Assembly (NCBI RefSeq): GCF_017591425.1
Contig: NW_024465777.1
Coordinates: forward strand, 1,364,001-1,428,000
DNA length: 64,000 nucleotides
Reading direction: 5' to 3'
From: Ochotona curzoniae
Taxonomy: Eukaryota; Chordata; Mammalia; Lagomorpha; Ochotonidae
Shown here: in pieces, positions 35,617 through 46,721 of the stretch
Position numbering within the stretch: the stretch's first letter is position 1
Layout of the letters: every line of letters begins with the position of its first letter
Position numbers and translations under genes: made by a program
Notes under the pieces: generated by a model
What the model was told of the DNA's origin: nothing
Seen by the model: the letters and a program-made list of their open reading frames with translations, nothing else
Databases searched by the model: none

Positions 35617-36534
35617 AAAGTCACATGGCTGGGTTCAAGCTTGGAAGTGGTCCATTCCAAAGCTCAAACCTGATCCGCTCTCTGCTGGGTCTTGTCCTTA
35701 GCCTTGCTGCTTCCACCCTAATGAAAGCCAGCTTTCCCAAGTGCTTCCTGCCATCAAGGAATTATAGACCACACCCAGACCCTCAGATGGGACCCTGCAC
35801 CTGCAGCCCACCAAGTTCCCGCTCCCCTTTCCCTTCTTTTCCCTCTTCCCCTCAGCCCGCCTGGCTCCTTTGGGGCTTACAGGGGGTCGAGCCCAGAGCC
35901 CTGTTGATTTTATCCAGCTTCCTTTCCTCCCCTTTCATTTCATGCAGTTAGTGCTAGATTTCCACGTGTCAGCATCCACAAGCCAGCGACTTTTTTTTTT
36001 TTCATCTCCAAACACACCTCCCGTATACGCAGTTTCTGGTGCTTGGTGGCGGCTGTCCCTGGGATGCCTCCGAGAAGGGAGTCTCACTACCTTCAATTGC
36101 AGAGGGCTGCCACCCTGCTGCCTGGGATGTCACCACTGAACCTGCCACCTACATAAGTGTGAGCCCTGGCAATGGCTTTTTATTTATTTATTTTTTGCGA
36201 TGCTTAACACAGCAGCATAAAGCTTAGGATGTCATCTAATGTTGAACACCAATGACCCCAGGAGAAAGGGCACAGCAGGGACCAGAGCCATGGCTTACTG
36301 TCTTCCTGCTCCACTTCCAGGGCCTGTCTTATAACAGCGCTGCCTGTGTAAGGATGGAGACTGTCCTCTCTGGAACTCAGTTTCCCCACATGCAGAATGA
36401 GGAGGCTGGGTGGGGTCTCCTCCAAGCCCTCTCGTGCCCTAAGCTGGTGTCATTCCGGGATCAGCAAGCAACAGGCCCCCAACTATGCTTCATATTATCA
36501 CAGCCTCCAGCCCAGCTTGAGACAGAGGCAAGGC

Positions 36535-36610
36535 CATAAATAAATAATGAGCACATTTAAAATGCATTATTAGGTTATTTCGGAGTGCGGGGGAAAGCGC
36601 AGAGGTGCAG
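36535..36610. promoter_or_regulatory. AT-rich, conserved-looking element upstream of C1QB
   Basis: 'aaataatgagcacatttaaa' and 'atgcattattaggttatttcgg' form a compact repeat-free AT-rich word cluster in GC-rich surroundings, about 0.8 kb before the candidate C1QB first exon. Confidence 0.25.
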
Positions 36611-36982
36611 AATGCGAGGTTGGAGGGACGGCAGAGATGAGCCCAGAAAGGGGGCACCTGGACCATGAGGCAATGCTGAAGATGAACACAAGCCCGACAT
36701 CCCCACTTCCCCCACATGCCCCTTCCCCTCCATCAGTCCTTCCATGCTCCTCCCAGTGGTCAGTGAGAATTGTTCAGCAGGTGGAATAGTGGCCGCAGCA
36801 CATGGCAGAGAAAACCGGGCTTCCCTGGGTTGCCTTTGGCTGAGAGCATTTGGCCAGCAAGTAGAGCTCAAGGGTCCCCACATCACCTCCTGCTGGGTGT
36901 CCCCTGGCCCCAGTGCCAGATTACAAGGCCGCAAACACAAGATACAGCCCAGCCCCCTTGCACAGCCTGTGTACCCCACAGC

Positions 36983-37380
36983 TGCTGAGTCGGCGAAACC
37001 CAATTGGCCATCCCCTAGCCCCAGTTACAGTAAACCCCTCCAGAAGGCAGAAATGGGATCTGAAACTGCCTGAGGACAACAGGGTGGGGAGAGAGTCAAG
37101 AGATGGGAAGTGGGGGGTCCACAGGAGGGGGCAGTCGGGGGAAAGCCCTTCCTGTTCCCGGGACACAGAGCTTCCGCTTTGGAGCAAAGAGCAGCGGGCT
37201 CTGAGCTCCTGGTTCCACTGCTGCCCAGCCCAGCGGCCTCAAAGGACACCCAGTCCCCAGGTGAGGAGGGGGCTAGTGTGGCAGGGAGGTCGTGACACCC
37301 AGTGTGTGGGCCAAGGCACCCACTCTGGGACCAGCCTTGTGTGTTTAACCGAGCAGAGTGGGGTGAACCTTGGCAAGCAG
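36983..37380 (+). promoter_or_regulatory. C1QB: Candidate C1QB promoter and non-coding exon 1
   Basis: TGCTGAGTCGGCG at 36983-36995 matches the T-MARE consensus at 11 of 13 positions. It is followed by an inverted CCAAT (caattggc at about 37000) and an ETS word (cttcctgtt, 37148-37156, GGAA on minus). Two strong donors follow, at 37260/37261 (cccag|gtgagg) and 37380/37381 (aagcag|gtgagt). Either would give a non-coding exon 1 and an intron of about 4.4-4.5 kb to the acceptor at 41780, in line with the long first intron in other mammals. Which donor is used, and the start site, need RNA evidence. Confidence 0.35.
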
Positions 37381-38211
37381 GTGAGTAGAGACTCCGGCAG
37401 AGGGTTCTGGGGTCCTGGACTCTATGCTTTCATATGCTGACTCTGTCACTTGAAACCCCCTTTGAGGAAACCATCCTGGGCTGCTGCCAGTCCGGAAAAC
37501 TGGATCTCCCATAGCCAAACGTGCACCCTGCTCAACTACGCCCGTGACTCCAGGTGGCCAGCCCTCCTTGCCAGCACCTGGCTGCTGTCATTCATCAGCA
37601 CGGTGCTTAGAAAGCTCAGCATGGTCCTGGCAAGCAGACAGCTTGGTGAGCAGCTGAGCTGAGAGGTGCTGGTTGGGTGTCCTGGAGAGAAGTGGCCAAG
37701 GGGCTGTCCCGCTGGGGCTGCTATGTTCCATCGTCCTGACAGCACCTCGGCCAGGGAGGCCGTGAGAGGTGAGGCATTGGCTGAGGCCATGCATTCATGT
37801 AGCAGCATAGGCAGAGTCCAAGGTCACCTCAGCCAGACTCCAACAATGGACCAGGAAGAGGTGGAAGGGTCGCCACTGGCTGGGCTGGTGGGGCCAGGTC
37901 AGGTGAGTTGTAAGGATGCTGAAATGGACAAGAATCAGGATATCCCCAACTTCCCCACCCCGGTCTGCAGCTTCCCCCAGGGAGTCTGATGCACCAAGAC
38001 TATGTCCAACGCCCCACTGGCCAGAGCTCCGCAGCCCGGGGCCACTGCCGGCTGAGCGAGGCCCTCGCTGGGCCGGCTCCCTTCCTCTCTCTCCTGGCAT
38101 CTTCTCTCCTGCTCCCAAAATCATGGGCTCTTGGCTGATGGAGAAAACCTGAGGACCCTTATACTTCTCCAGCTCACCAGGCTCCACCCTTCCAGAGAGA
38201 GATTTCTTTTA

Positions 38212-38524
38212 TTTTATCTTTTATATATATATATATTTAAGTTATTTTTATTGGAAAGTCAGATATACAGAGAGGAGGAGAGACAAAGAGGAAGATTTTC
38301 CATCTGCTGATTCACTCCCCAGTGGCCACAACAGCTGGAGCTGAAGCCAAGAGCCAGAAGCCTCTTCCAGGTCTCCCATGTGGGTACAGGGTCCCAAGGC
38401 TTTGGGTCATGAAACAGGGAGATGGATGGGAAGTGGGGCCACCAGGATACAAACTGGAGTCCTTATGGAATCCCAGTGTGTGCAAGGCAAGGACTTTAGT
38501 CGTTAGGTCACCATGTTAGGCCCA
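38212..38524 (-). mobile_element. CSINE, young
   Basis: Inverted, with 'ttattggaaagtcagatatac' tail-proximal region. Flanked by agatttctttta (38200-38211) and agatttctatta (38525-38536), one mismatch. It would lie inside C1QB intron 1. Confidence 0.88.
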
Positions 38525-39024
38525 AGATTTCTATTATGCCCATTTTATAGGCAGGTAAACTGAAGCTGAACAGAAATGACTTTTCCTATACAAACATACA
38601 CACAGCTTTTACTTCTGGGTCACCCCCTCCCCAAATATTCACAATGGTCTCCAGGCATGTCCCCCACCTGGGTGGCAGTAACCCAGTTACCGGACCCATC
38701 ACTGCTGCCTCCTGGGGTCGGCATGGACAAGAAGCTGGAGTCAGGGAACCAGAGCCATGAACTCCAATGTAGGGTGTGGATACCCTAACAACTGCAAGGC
38801 CAAATGTTCACCCCCAGTCTCTTCGGGGATGTCTCCATCAAGGCCACCTCTGTCCATGGCTTGTGCCATCTCAGCCTTGGGGCCTGCAGAGGTGGCCCTT
38901 TCTCACCTTGGCCCTGAGCCAACTTTCCCCAGCTGCAGGACACTGGTCAAAGCCTTCCTCCTCCAGGGAGCCTTCCCACTTTACCACTCAGCCCACAGAG
39001 ACCAGGATATATCTTACTCCTAAA

Positions 39025-39335
39025 ATGGAAACTTACTGTGGCACAATGAGTTAAGCAAGCATGTGCAACACCAGCATCCCTTCCTGCTAATGTTTCTGCA
39101 AAGGCCACAGAGAATGACCCATATGCTCAGGGCATGAGCGGGGGTCCCTGCCACCCACATGGGAGACTCAGACGGCGTTCCTGGTTCCTGGCTTTGGTCC
39201 GGCCCAGCCCTAGCTGCCATGGACATTTGAAGCATGAACCAGCGATGGGCAGTCTCTCCCTGTCTCTCTCTCTCTGTCTCCCTCTCTCTCCTCTCCCTAT
39301 CTCTCTCTCTCTCTCTGTCTCTTTCTGTCACTCTT
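39025..39335 (+). mobile_element. CSINE, old, with expanded (TC)n tail
   Basis: Head 'actgtggcacaatgagttaagc', middle 'aaaggccacagagaatgaccc', then a (TC)n-rich 3' part at 39252-39324 grown into a microsatellite. Confidence 0.75.
39252..39324 (+). repeat. (TC)n microsatellite
   Basis: Imperfect CT/TC run derived from the TC-rich region of the SINE it lies in. Confidence 0.85.
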
Positions 39336-39504
39336 TCAGGTTGGTTCATGTGCCTTGGCTCCAGGACAGCTGTGGGACCCAGGGGCTGTCCTGCTGGGGA
39401 AAGGCCCTGTGCCCTGTGGCTCTGCCTTTACCACCAGTCACAGATGTGTGTGTAGCTTTCTGGGTCTCAAATAACTTTTTTTTTTTAAAAAATAGGCTGA
39501 AATG

Positions 39505-39840
39505 GGCCTGGTGGCATGGTCTAGCAGCTGAAGTCCTTGCTTTGAACACACCAGGATCCCATATAGGTGCTGGTTCTAATCCCAGCAGCTCCGCTTCCCA
39601 TACAGCTCCCTGCTTGTGGCCTGGGAAAGCAGTTGAGGATGGCCCAAAGTCTTGGGACCCTGCACCTGTGTGGGAGACCTGGAAGAAGTTCCTGGATCCT
39701 GGCTCCAGATCGGCATAGCACTGGCCGTTGCGGTCACTTGGGGAGTGACTCATCGGACGGAAGATGTTTCTCTCTGCCTCTCCTCCTTTCTGTATATCTG
39801 ACTTTCCAGTAAAAATAAAATATTTTTTTTTAAAAAAAAA
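39505..39840 (+). mobile_element. CSINE, young, full length
   Basis: Exact 9-bp target duplication gctgaaatg at 39496-39504 and 39841-39849. It interrupts the L1 remnant that continues at 39850. Confidence 0.92.
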
Positions 39841-40345
39841 GCTGAAATGTCTCAAAAAGGTAAACATAGAATTTCTGTGAGACTGGGAATTCCACTCCTA
39901 GGTGTACACCCAAGGGAGTTATGAACAGCTGCTCAAATCTGCATGTGCGTGTTCCTAGCAGCGCTAGTCACGGTGGCGCACAGGTGAGTGCACCCAGAAT
40001 GGCTGTCTGTGAGGAGTGACACTGCACAGGTGCAGGAAGTCCTGACAGGTGTGTGCACTGACAGGGGTGACCCTGGGAACATAACACTCAATGAAAGAAA
40101 TCAGAGCAAAGGTCTCCAGCCAAAAGATCCCATTTGTAGGAAACATGCAGAACTGGTGAGCTAGGAGCATGAGAGGCCAGAGGTGGGGCGTGGAGGCAGC
40201 TGTCTTGTATCCAGGGTCATTAACTGGCAGATGATGAGCTTGTCTTAGAAGTAGACCCAGGAGCCAGCGGCCACAATGCTACGAGGATGGCAGATATGCC
40301 CACTTGAATCAGGTCATTTACGTTATGTGAATGTTACCTCAATGG
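39841..40345 (+). mobile_element. L1 remnant (late ORF2 to 3' end)
   Basis: Reads 'aattccactcctaggtgtacacccaag', 'gcgtgttcctagcagcgctagtcac', 'caatgaaagaaatcag', 'gatcccatttgtaggaaacatgcag' and 'gttatgtgaatgttacctcaatgg'. This ordered series is the classical L1 3' region. It is decayed with no intact frame, and split by the SINE at 39505-39840. Confidence 0.8.
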
Positions 40346-40945
40346 AATGAAGAACAGGTGAGGATCACGTTCCTTCCTCTGCACCCCGAGCAGGTGACTG
40401 GACCTCTGGGAGCCTTGGTGCCCTCTCAGAACCATAGGCATGGAGTGGCCTCTGCATAGGAGGCACGGGTGGCCTGAGCTGAGCTGCTGCCCCCTACACC
40501 TGCAATCTCATTTACATCCTTGCGATCCTCCCTCTGCCAACTCTGACCCTACTGCTCCAACCTCTGCTCCACCCTGGGACCTCTCTCCCACCACCCCTAA
40601 TGAACCTTCACATGACAGCCTGAACGCCTCTTCTCTGAGAGGAGCCCCTCTTGAATGGGAGTGCCTTCCCAAGAGACTAGTCCCCCCTTCGCAAGCCCAT
40701 GACCCTTCCCGCAACACCCCCACCCGTCCCTTCCAAGCACCAGACTCAATCTGTGGCCGCTGCTGGTGCCTCAGGGGTTGACCTCTTTCTCTGTCCCTCC
40801 CTCCCCCACCTGGGGGCACAGACAGGACTGTGAAGGCAGTGGGTGTATCATTCTTGTGCATCACTGTGTCCTCAGCACCTCGTTCAGGGTCTGAGGAAGA
40901 GAAAACAATCAGTGAGCAAGTAGGTGGCTGGGTGGCTGCATGCAT

Positions 40946-41717
40946 ACATGGATGGAAGGATGGAAGGATGGATGGATGGAAGGATGGAAGGATGGGCAGA
41001 TGGATGGAAGGATGGATGGATGGATGGATGGATGGATGGATGGATGGATGGATGGAAGGATGGATGGATGGATGGATGGATGGATGGATGGATGGATGGA
41101 TGGATAGGCAGATGGATGAAAGGATGGATGGAAGGATGGATGGATGGAAGAATGGATGGGCAGATGGAAGGATGGAAGGATGGAAGGATGGATGGGCAGA
41201 TGGAAGGATGGATGGATGGATAGGCAGATGGAAGGATGGATGGATGGATGGATGGATGGGCAGATGGAAGGATGGATGGATTGATGGGCAGATGGAAGGA
41301 TGGATGGATGGATGGGCAGATGGAAGGATGGATCATGGATAGGCAGATGGAAGGATGGAAGGATGGATGGATGGATGGATGGATGGATGGGCAGATGGAA
41401 GGATGGAAGGATGGAAGGATGGAAGGATGGAGAGGGCAGAGTGGGTGATGGATGGATGGAAGGATGGAAGGATGGATGGATGGATGGGCAGATGGATGGA
41501 TGGATGGGCAGATGGAAGGATGGATGGATGGGCAGATGGATGGATGGATGGATGGATGGATGGGCAGATGGAAGGATGGATGGATGGGCAGATGGATGGA
41601 TGGATGGATGGAAGGAAGGATGGATGGATGGATGGAAGGATGGATGGATGGATGGATGGATGGATGGATGGATGGATGGATGGATGGATGGAGAGGGCAG
41701 AGTGGGTGATGGATGGG
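40946..41717 (+). repeat. (GGAT)n tetranucleotide array with higher-order structure, C1QB intron 1
   Basis: About 770 bp built of gatg and gaag words with recurring gggcagatgg interruptions. A 25-bp boundary word, agagggcagagtgggtgatggatgg, appears at 41431 and again at 41692, 261 bp apart, the second copy at the array's right edge. The array ends only about 65 bp before the acceptor of the C1QB coding exon. All reading frames through it are open in both directions because of the repeat unit; none is a gene. Confidence 0.95.
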
Positions 41718-41803
41718 CAGATGGGCAGGTGGATGACAGGAGTCACCATGGTGGTGACCTCCCACATCTCTTCCCCACAGGAGGCAGCAGAACGAGCACG
41801 GCA

Positions 41804-43618
41804 ATGAAGAGCCCAAGGGGCAGCATCCCAGCACTGCTGCTGTTGCTCGGTCTGTTGGACGCTTCACAAGCACAGAGCAGCTGCTCTGGGCACCCAGCTA
41901 TCCCTGGCACCCCAGGCATCCCAGGATTACCTGGCTCTGATGGCACTCCTGGAACCCCAGGGGTAAAGGGAGAGAAAGGTATGATGGGTTTTACAAACAC
42001 ATTAGTCTCTGGCCCAGACCCCATCTCATGTACCTCAAGTCCCAGCTGTCTGCCTGTGAGATTGCAAAACCCACAAACCCATTTGCTTGCTAAGCCTTTT
42101 TTTGCTAAGCCAGTGGGGATTTCCTATTCCCATTTTACAGATGGGAAAACTAGTGTCCAGAAAGGTAGCCCAGTAGCTAGAACATGAATGTCTAACAAGA
42201 GAGAGGGAGATGGAGAACACGCGAGAGCACCTTGGAAACCACCCAATCATGGGTTAGAATACAACTCCTCAGTCTGGCTTCACCTCTCAACATTACCTCC
42301 TCACCTATCAAATGACACCCTAGCAGCGAGCCTGAAAAACGCTGTTTATTCATTTGTGGAGCCAGCCACTCTCCCCAACTAAACTCATTTCATCTTCCGA
42401 ATCCCACAAAACACAAGCCGAGTCTCAGAGCATGCGACTCATCGCATCAAGGTGGCACAACTAGATACAGCACACGTGGCAGAACATGCACAAGTGTGTG
42501 TGTGTCCAGAGCCATGTTCCCAGGCACTCCTGAGTGCCGCTCTTCTGGAAAAGAGGGGTTTTGTTGTTGTTGTTGTTTGTTTTGTTTTGTGCTGTGCCAA
42601 ACCAATGGCTGGATGGAGTGGTGGAGTTGAGAATTCTGAAGTTCACTTTACAGGTGCAGCGAAAAATGCACACGTACTGTGATGGATTAGGGATGTCTGC
42701 CATGGGTGTCAGAGTGGAGAGGGATAACACACATGCCAAGCATTCATTAGCCCCGCTCCAGGCTTGTGCCTGTACAAGTTGGGGATGAAGGAGGCCTTGG
42801 ACCTTCCTCATGGATGTTGACTCCTCTCCCTGCCAATCAGTCCCAGTTCCTGGCAAATGAAGGAGCAGTACAGAACGCTGGGCTGGAAGCTGACTCTTTA
42901 GCCGCTGTCTCCTCTTTCTAACATGTGGCAGACTCAAGCCCAGAGAGGGGCAGAGCCCTGCCCAAGGGCACAGCCCAGGTCCCTTCCTTTTGTCGCCAAA
43001 GATTCTGACCACCTCCTTTCTCTTGTGCCTGCAACATTTGTAGGACTTCCAGGACTAGCTGGAGATCACGGCGAGTTTGGAGAGAAGGGAGACCCAGGGA
43101 GTCCCGGGAATCCAGGAAAAGTGGGCCCCAAGGGACCAGTTGGCCCTAAAGGTGTCCCAGGAGCCCCCGGAGCCCCTGGCCCCAAGGGCGAATCGGGAGA
43201 CTACAAAGCCACACAGAAGATCGTCTTCTCAGTACTAAAGACCAACGCCATCCCGGTGCGCCGGGACCTTCCTGTCCGCTTCGAGCACATCATCACCAAT
43301 GAGAACAGCAACTATTATTCTCGGAGTGGCAAGTTCACGTGTACCGTGCCCGGCCTCTACTACTTCACCTACCATGCCACCTCACGAGGGAACCTGTGTG
43401 TGGGCATCTTTCGGGGCCGGGAGAAGCCACAGAAGGTGCTTACCTTCTGTGACTACTCCGTCAACACCTTCCAGGTCACCACAGGTGGCGTGGTCCTCAA
43501 GCTGGAAATGGGTGAGAGCGTCCACCTGCAGACCAATGACAAGAACTCCTTGCTGGCCATGGAGGGGGCCAATAGCATCTTCTCTGGGTTCCTGCTCTTC
43601 CCAGATGCAGATGTATAA
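41804..43618 (+). CDS. C1QB: C1QB, complement C1q subcomponent B chain (exons 41804-41978, 43044-43618)
   Basis: Secreted B chain of C1q, disulfide-linked to the A chain. Joined length 750 nt, 249 residues; human has 253, the difference lying in the signal peptide. The ATG is 23 bases into the exon after acceptor cttccccacag (41780). The phase-1 intron is aaag|gtatga...tttgtag, splitting a Gly codon. Signal peptide 1-23, mature start Gln24, then Cys27 for the A-B disulfide. Collagen Gly-X-Y runs from about 29 to 110 without interruption. Lys84 matches mature Lys61 (C1r/C1s contact). The gC1q domain spans about 112-249 with Cys177/Cys194. Calcium-site residues Asp195, Tyr196 and Gln202 are present. 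IgG-contact equivalents Arg137, His140 and Arg152 are kept, while mature Arg163 is Lys186. The gene is intact. Confidence 0.98.
42115..42172 (-). mobile_element. MIR fragment in C1QB coding intron
   Basis: 'tcccattttacagatgggaaaac' is the inverted MIR core. Confidence 0.5.
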
Positions 43619-43765
43619 CCCGGCAGCGGGGCTGATACTCACCCCATCCCACCTGATGCGCCCCCTTCCCCCAGCATGGGCCCCTCCCCCTCGGGAGCAT
43701 GCAGGAGAGCTCTGGGAATGTAGCAGAGTGAATGAGTAAATAAAGTCTTCAAGGCCAAGAGACCC
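43619..43765 (+). other. C1QB: C1QB 3' UTR
   Basis: From the taa stop to just past the AATAAA at 43739-43744. Confidence 0.8.
43739..43744 (+). terminator. C1QB: C1QB poly(A) signal
   Basis: AATAAA 121 bp after the stop codon. Confidence 0.85.
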
Positions 43766-44159
43766 GGCCTAGAGTCAGCCCTAGGTAACAGCACCTGCTC
43801 AGGAGAGCCGACCGAGTGAATGAGTGGACTGCCCAAGGAATGGATGCATGGCTGATCTCTGAATGTGGAAAACCCACGTTATTAGAGGTGATTAGGTGGT
43901 CAAACTCCATTTTGTCCTACACCAGCCACCCAGTGGGAGGTGGGGATGGGAATGCCCACCACATCCAAGCATGGGGCTAGATCCTTTCTCATTCTTTCCT
44001 CCCCAAGAAAGGGTGAATTGCACCTGGAGTTCAGAACAGGCGGCTGAGGAGCTGGGGAGTAGAGTTCCACAGTTGGGATTTAAGGGCAAGTCTGCCTACC
44101 TAAAGCAATAGACCTGGGTCAGTCCAGGAAGAGGCTTTGCATCTGTAATTCACATTAGC

Positions 44160-44625
44160 CCAGCAAGGGATCATAGCTGACTCTGGCCCTGGGACCTTCC
44201 CTTTCAATTCTCCCCATGCACCCTCCCTCCTGTGGTCTTACTGAATCATCCAGTTACAAGACACACCACTACCCTGCTCAACAACCTTCCATCCCAGCTT
44301 CCATTGGCTACAGCCCAGCCCATGTTTCTCTAACCTGCCCCTGCTTTCCTACAGCAGGGCTGTCTACTCACTGGTCGCTCACCTGCAAGTTTCCACTTCG
44401 CCAGCCTAACCAGCCTCAGAAACTCACCCAGGCCACACCTCCTCACCCAAACTGGACTCCTCCAATGCTCCACCCCAACTCTCCCTCATTCCTAGTAGAG
44501 CATGCACAAACCACAACTGCCCTTCCATTCGTATCCACACCATCCCCCTAGGTAGGCTGTGAGTCCCTTGCTCATCTCTGAACCCTGACAGAGTCCAGAC
44601 TGCACAGCAGCCCCTCAATGAAGAG
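44160..44625 (+). mobile_element. L2 (LINE-2) 3' remnant
   Basis: 'ctgctcaacaaccttccatcc..cttccattggctacag' and later 'taggctgtgagtcccttgc' follow the order of the L2 ORF2 end and 3' UTR. Decayed. Confidence 0.6.
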
Positions 44626-45047
44626 TCCTTACCAGATCGGTGGAGACCACAGGAAGAGGAAGTCCAGTCTGCACCTGCTCACTTCAGCCCTTTCTACGAG
44701 CATCCTTGCCCCAGCCAAGCCCCTCTCCAGTCATGATCCAAGGCACCCCTGCCTGTGGCTGGTCCAGCTCGCAGGCCTTCATTCACGGACATAGCTACCT
44801 GTGCTTCATCTCCCAGTCTGGCATTGGTGAGCATCCCAACCCCAGACTTTCCAGCCAAAGTTTGAAATCTTTCCTCTAGGCTTGGCTGTTCTGTCTGCTG
44901 CTCAGCCCTGCCATCCCAAAACATCTGTCCAGCAATGATGGCAACATCATGATGGCGACAGAAGGAGCTCAGCCAACTGGGGTTCCTGTACATCTTCTGC
45001 TTGAATTCCAGAGGCAGCCTCTAAGAAGTACACGTAGGAGGCCCTTC

Positions 45048-45135
45048 ATATGGATAAGCAAACTGAGGGGATTAGAAAGAGTAAGGGATTTACCCAGGGC
45101 CACACAGTTGACCCATGCTCAGCTGGACCTGGCAC
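45048..45135 (-). mobile_element. MIR fragment
   Basis: 'ggataagcaaactgagggg' then 'acccagggccacacagttg', the inverted MIR core. Confidence 0.55.
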
Positions 45136-45895
45136 CAGCCTCTGCTGGCCTCAGTGTTCTTGGTAAACCTTAGCCATATGATCCCCTGACCACTTCTGCA
45201 GGCTTCTCCATTGCCATCCAGTCTCTCAGCAGGCCTCAGGGGACCACACTCTTGAGCCTCTGCAGCTGGATCTGTCTAGGCAGGGGTCATTTCATCCCAG
45301 GGGCAGACGTGACCACAGGTACCCACCCAGTAGGTGCAGAGAATCCCACGCAGGCAGAGCCAGCCATGGCCACTACCATCAGGGGTCGGCACTCCTGCAG
45401 GATCGATGCTCCTCTGCCTTTGACCATGAGCCCTGGTGTTGACTCCCAATCTCCCCCAGGCTCCTCAGTCGACACTTACAAGGTGCCCTTTCTTCCCCAT
45501 CCACCCCACTCCAGCTTCCAGATCAGTCAGAAACCCTAGACTCTGCCAGCCTTGCCCACGGCAACTGAATGTCTCCTACTAGCAAGTGTAGGGATCCAAA
45601 TGCCTCACCGGTGCTATGGCTTTGCAGTGAGCAGAGCTATCCCCTAGTGTTCTCTGGGGAGTCGGATGAGGTCACAAGAACCAAGAAGAACACAGGGGCT
45701 CAGAGATAGCCATCCCCGGAACAGGTGGATAGCCCCGCCAGAGCAGACACTGGAGCCGGAGCTGGGCACTCCAACCTGGGGGCCATGACTCCCTTCTTTC
45801 TTGGGCCTCTCTCTCTGCAGAGCAGGCCTTGCCACCTTTAAGGCAAGTGGATGGCCAAGGTGACACCTTGACCCATCTGTCTGTTATGGAGAGAA
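45136..45895. other. Intergenic, nothing recognised
   Basis: GC-moderate sequence without a gene or nameable repeat. Confidence 0.35.
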
Positions 45896-45900
45896 CACAG

Positions 45901-46165
45901 ATTTTTTTTAAGACTTATATATTTATTTAGTTAATAAATAAACTCATGTGTGCACTGTCTCTCCAGATGGCAGGGCCAGACCAAATCCAGGAGCCAGGGG
46001 CTCCTTCTGAGCATCTCAATAGGTGCAGGGGCCCAAACACTTGGGTAATCTTCCACAGCTTTCCCAGGTAGGGAAGTGGAGCAGCCAGGACTCTAACTGG
46101 CACCCATACAGAATGCCAATGCTACAGGTGGCAGCTTTCCTTGCTACACCACAGCAACAGCCCCA
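45901..46165 (-). mobile_element. CSINE, old
   Basis: Inverted, 'tttttttaagacttatatatttattt' to 'cacagcaacagcccc'. A segment near the tail is deleted. Confidence 0.78.
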
Positions 46166-46449
46166 GTGACACAGAATCTAACACTTGAACTGGGAATCTG
46201 GTTGGTTCAGTGTGCAGCAAGGTACATGTTGGCCCGATCAGCAGATGCCAAGGAGGAACAAGATTAGAACAAACAGCAGCTCCAGGGGTTGAGCGAAGCA
46301 CCTAGTGGGTGGTCTTACCTACAGTCACAGGAGCCTGATAGGCAGGTGGTCTAAACCAGCATCAGTGAGGCCAAAAGATTTCACTGTAAGCTTCCTTTCC
46401 TGCTGCTGGTTCGGAGACCACACTTGCAGAGTCACTGCCTTTGTCCAAT

Positions 46450-46535
46450 GGCTCCCATTCTACAGAGGAGAACACTGAGAATCAGAGAGGAGACATTATG
46501 GGCCCAATAGTCACACCAAGGAGCCAGGCCCACTG
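46450..46535 (-). mobile_element. MIR fragment
   Basis: 'ccattctacagaggagaacactgagaatcagag', the inverted MIR core. Confidence 0.5.
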
Positions 46536-46721
46536 AATTCCCAAGGGCCCAACCTGTGCTTACAGGCAGTCCACAGTCCTGACTCCAGCCTGGCTTCTTT
46601 GCCATCACCCAACTGACCCCTCCCTGTGAGCCAGAAACACTAAGATACAGCAGTCACGTGACTTGCCTAGTATGTGATGGAGCCAGAATCGATGCCAGGG
46701 GCTGGACAGGGCCACAGTCAA

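Noticed and set aside
40946..41717. CRISPR-like regular repeats
   Set aside because: Tetranucleotide satellite in a mammalian intron; no spacers of even length and no bacterial context.
41300..41803. N-terminal extension of C1QB by about 168 codons through the array
   Set aside because: The open frame upstream of the true ATG runs through repeat and intron sequence. A clear acceptor at 41779-41780 and the signal peptide starting at 41804 set the real start.
40884..41873. Long open frame on the minus strand rich in His-Pro-Ser-Ile repeats (329 codons)
   Set aside because: It is the translation of the GGAT tetranucleotide array. A repeat unit without stop codons keeps several frames open.
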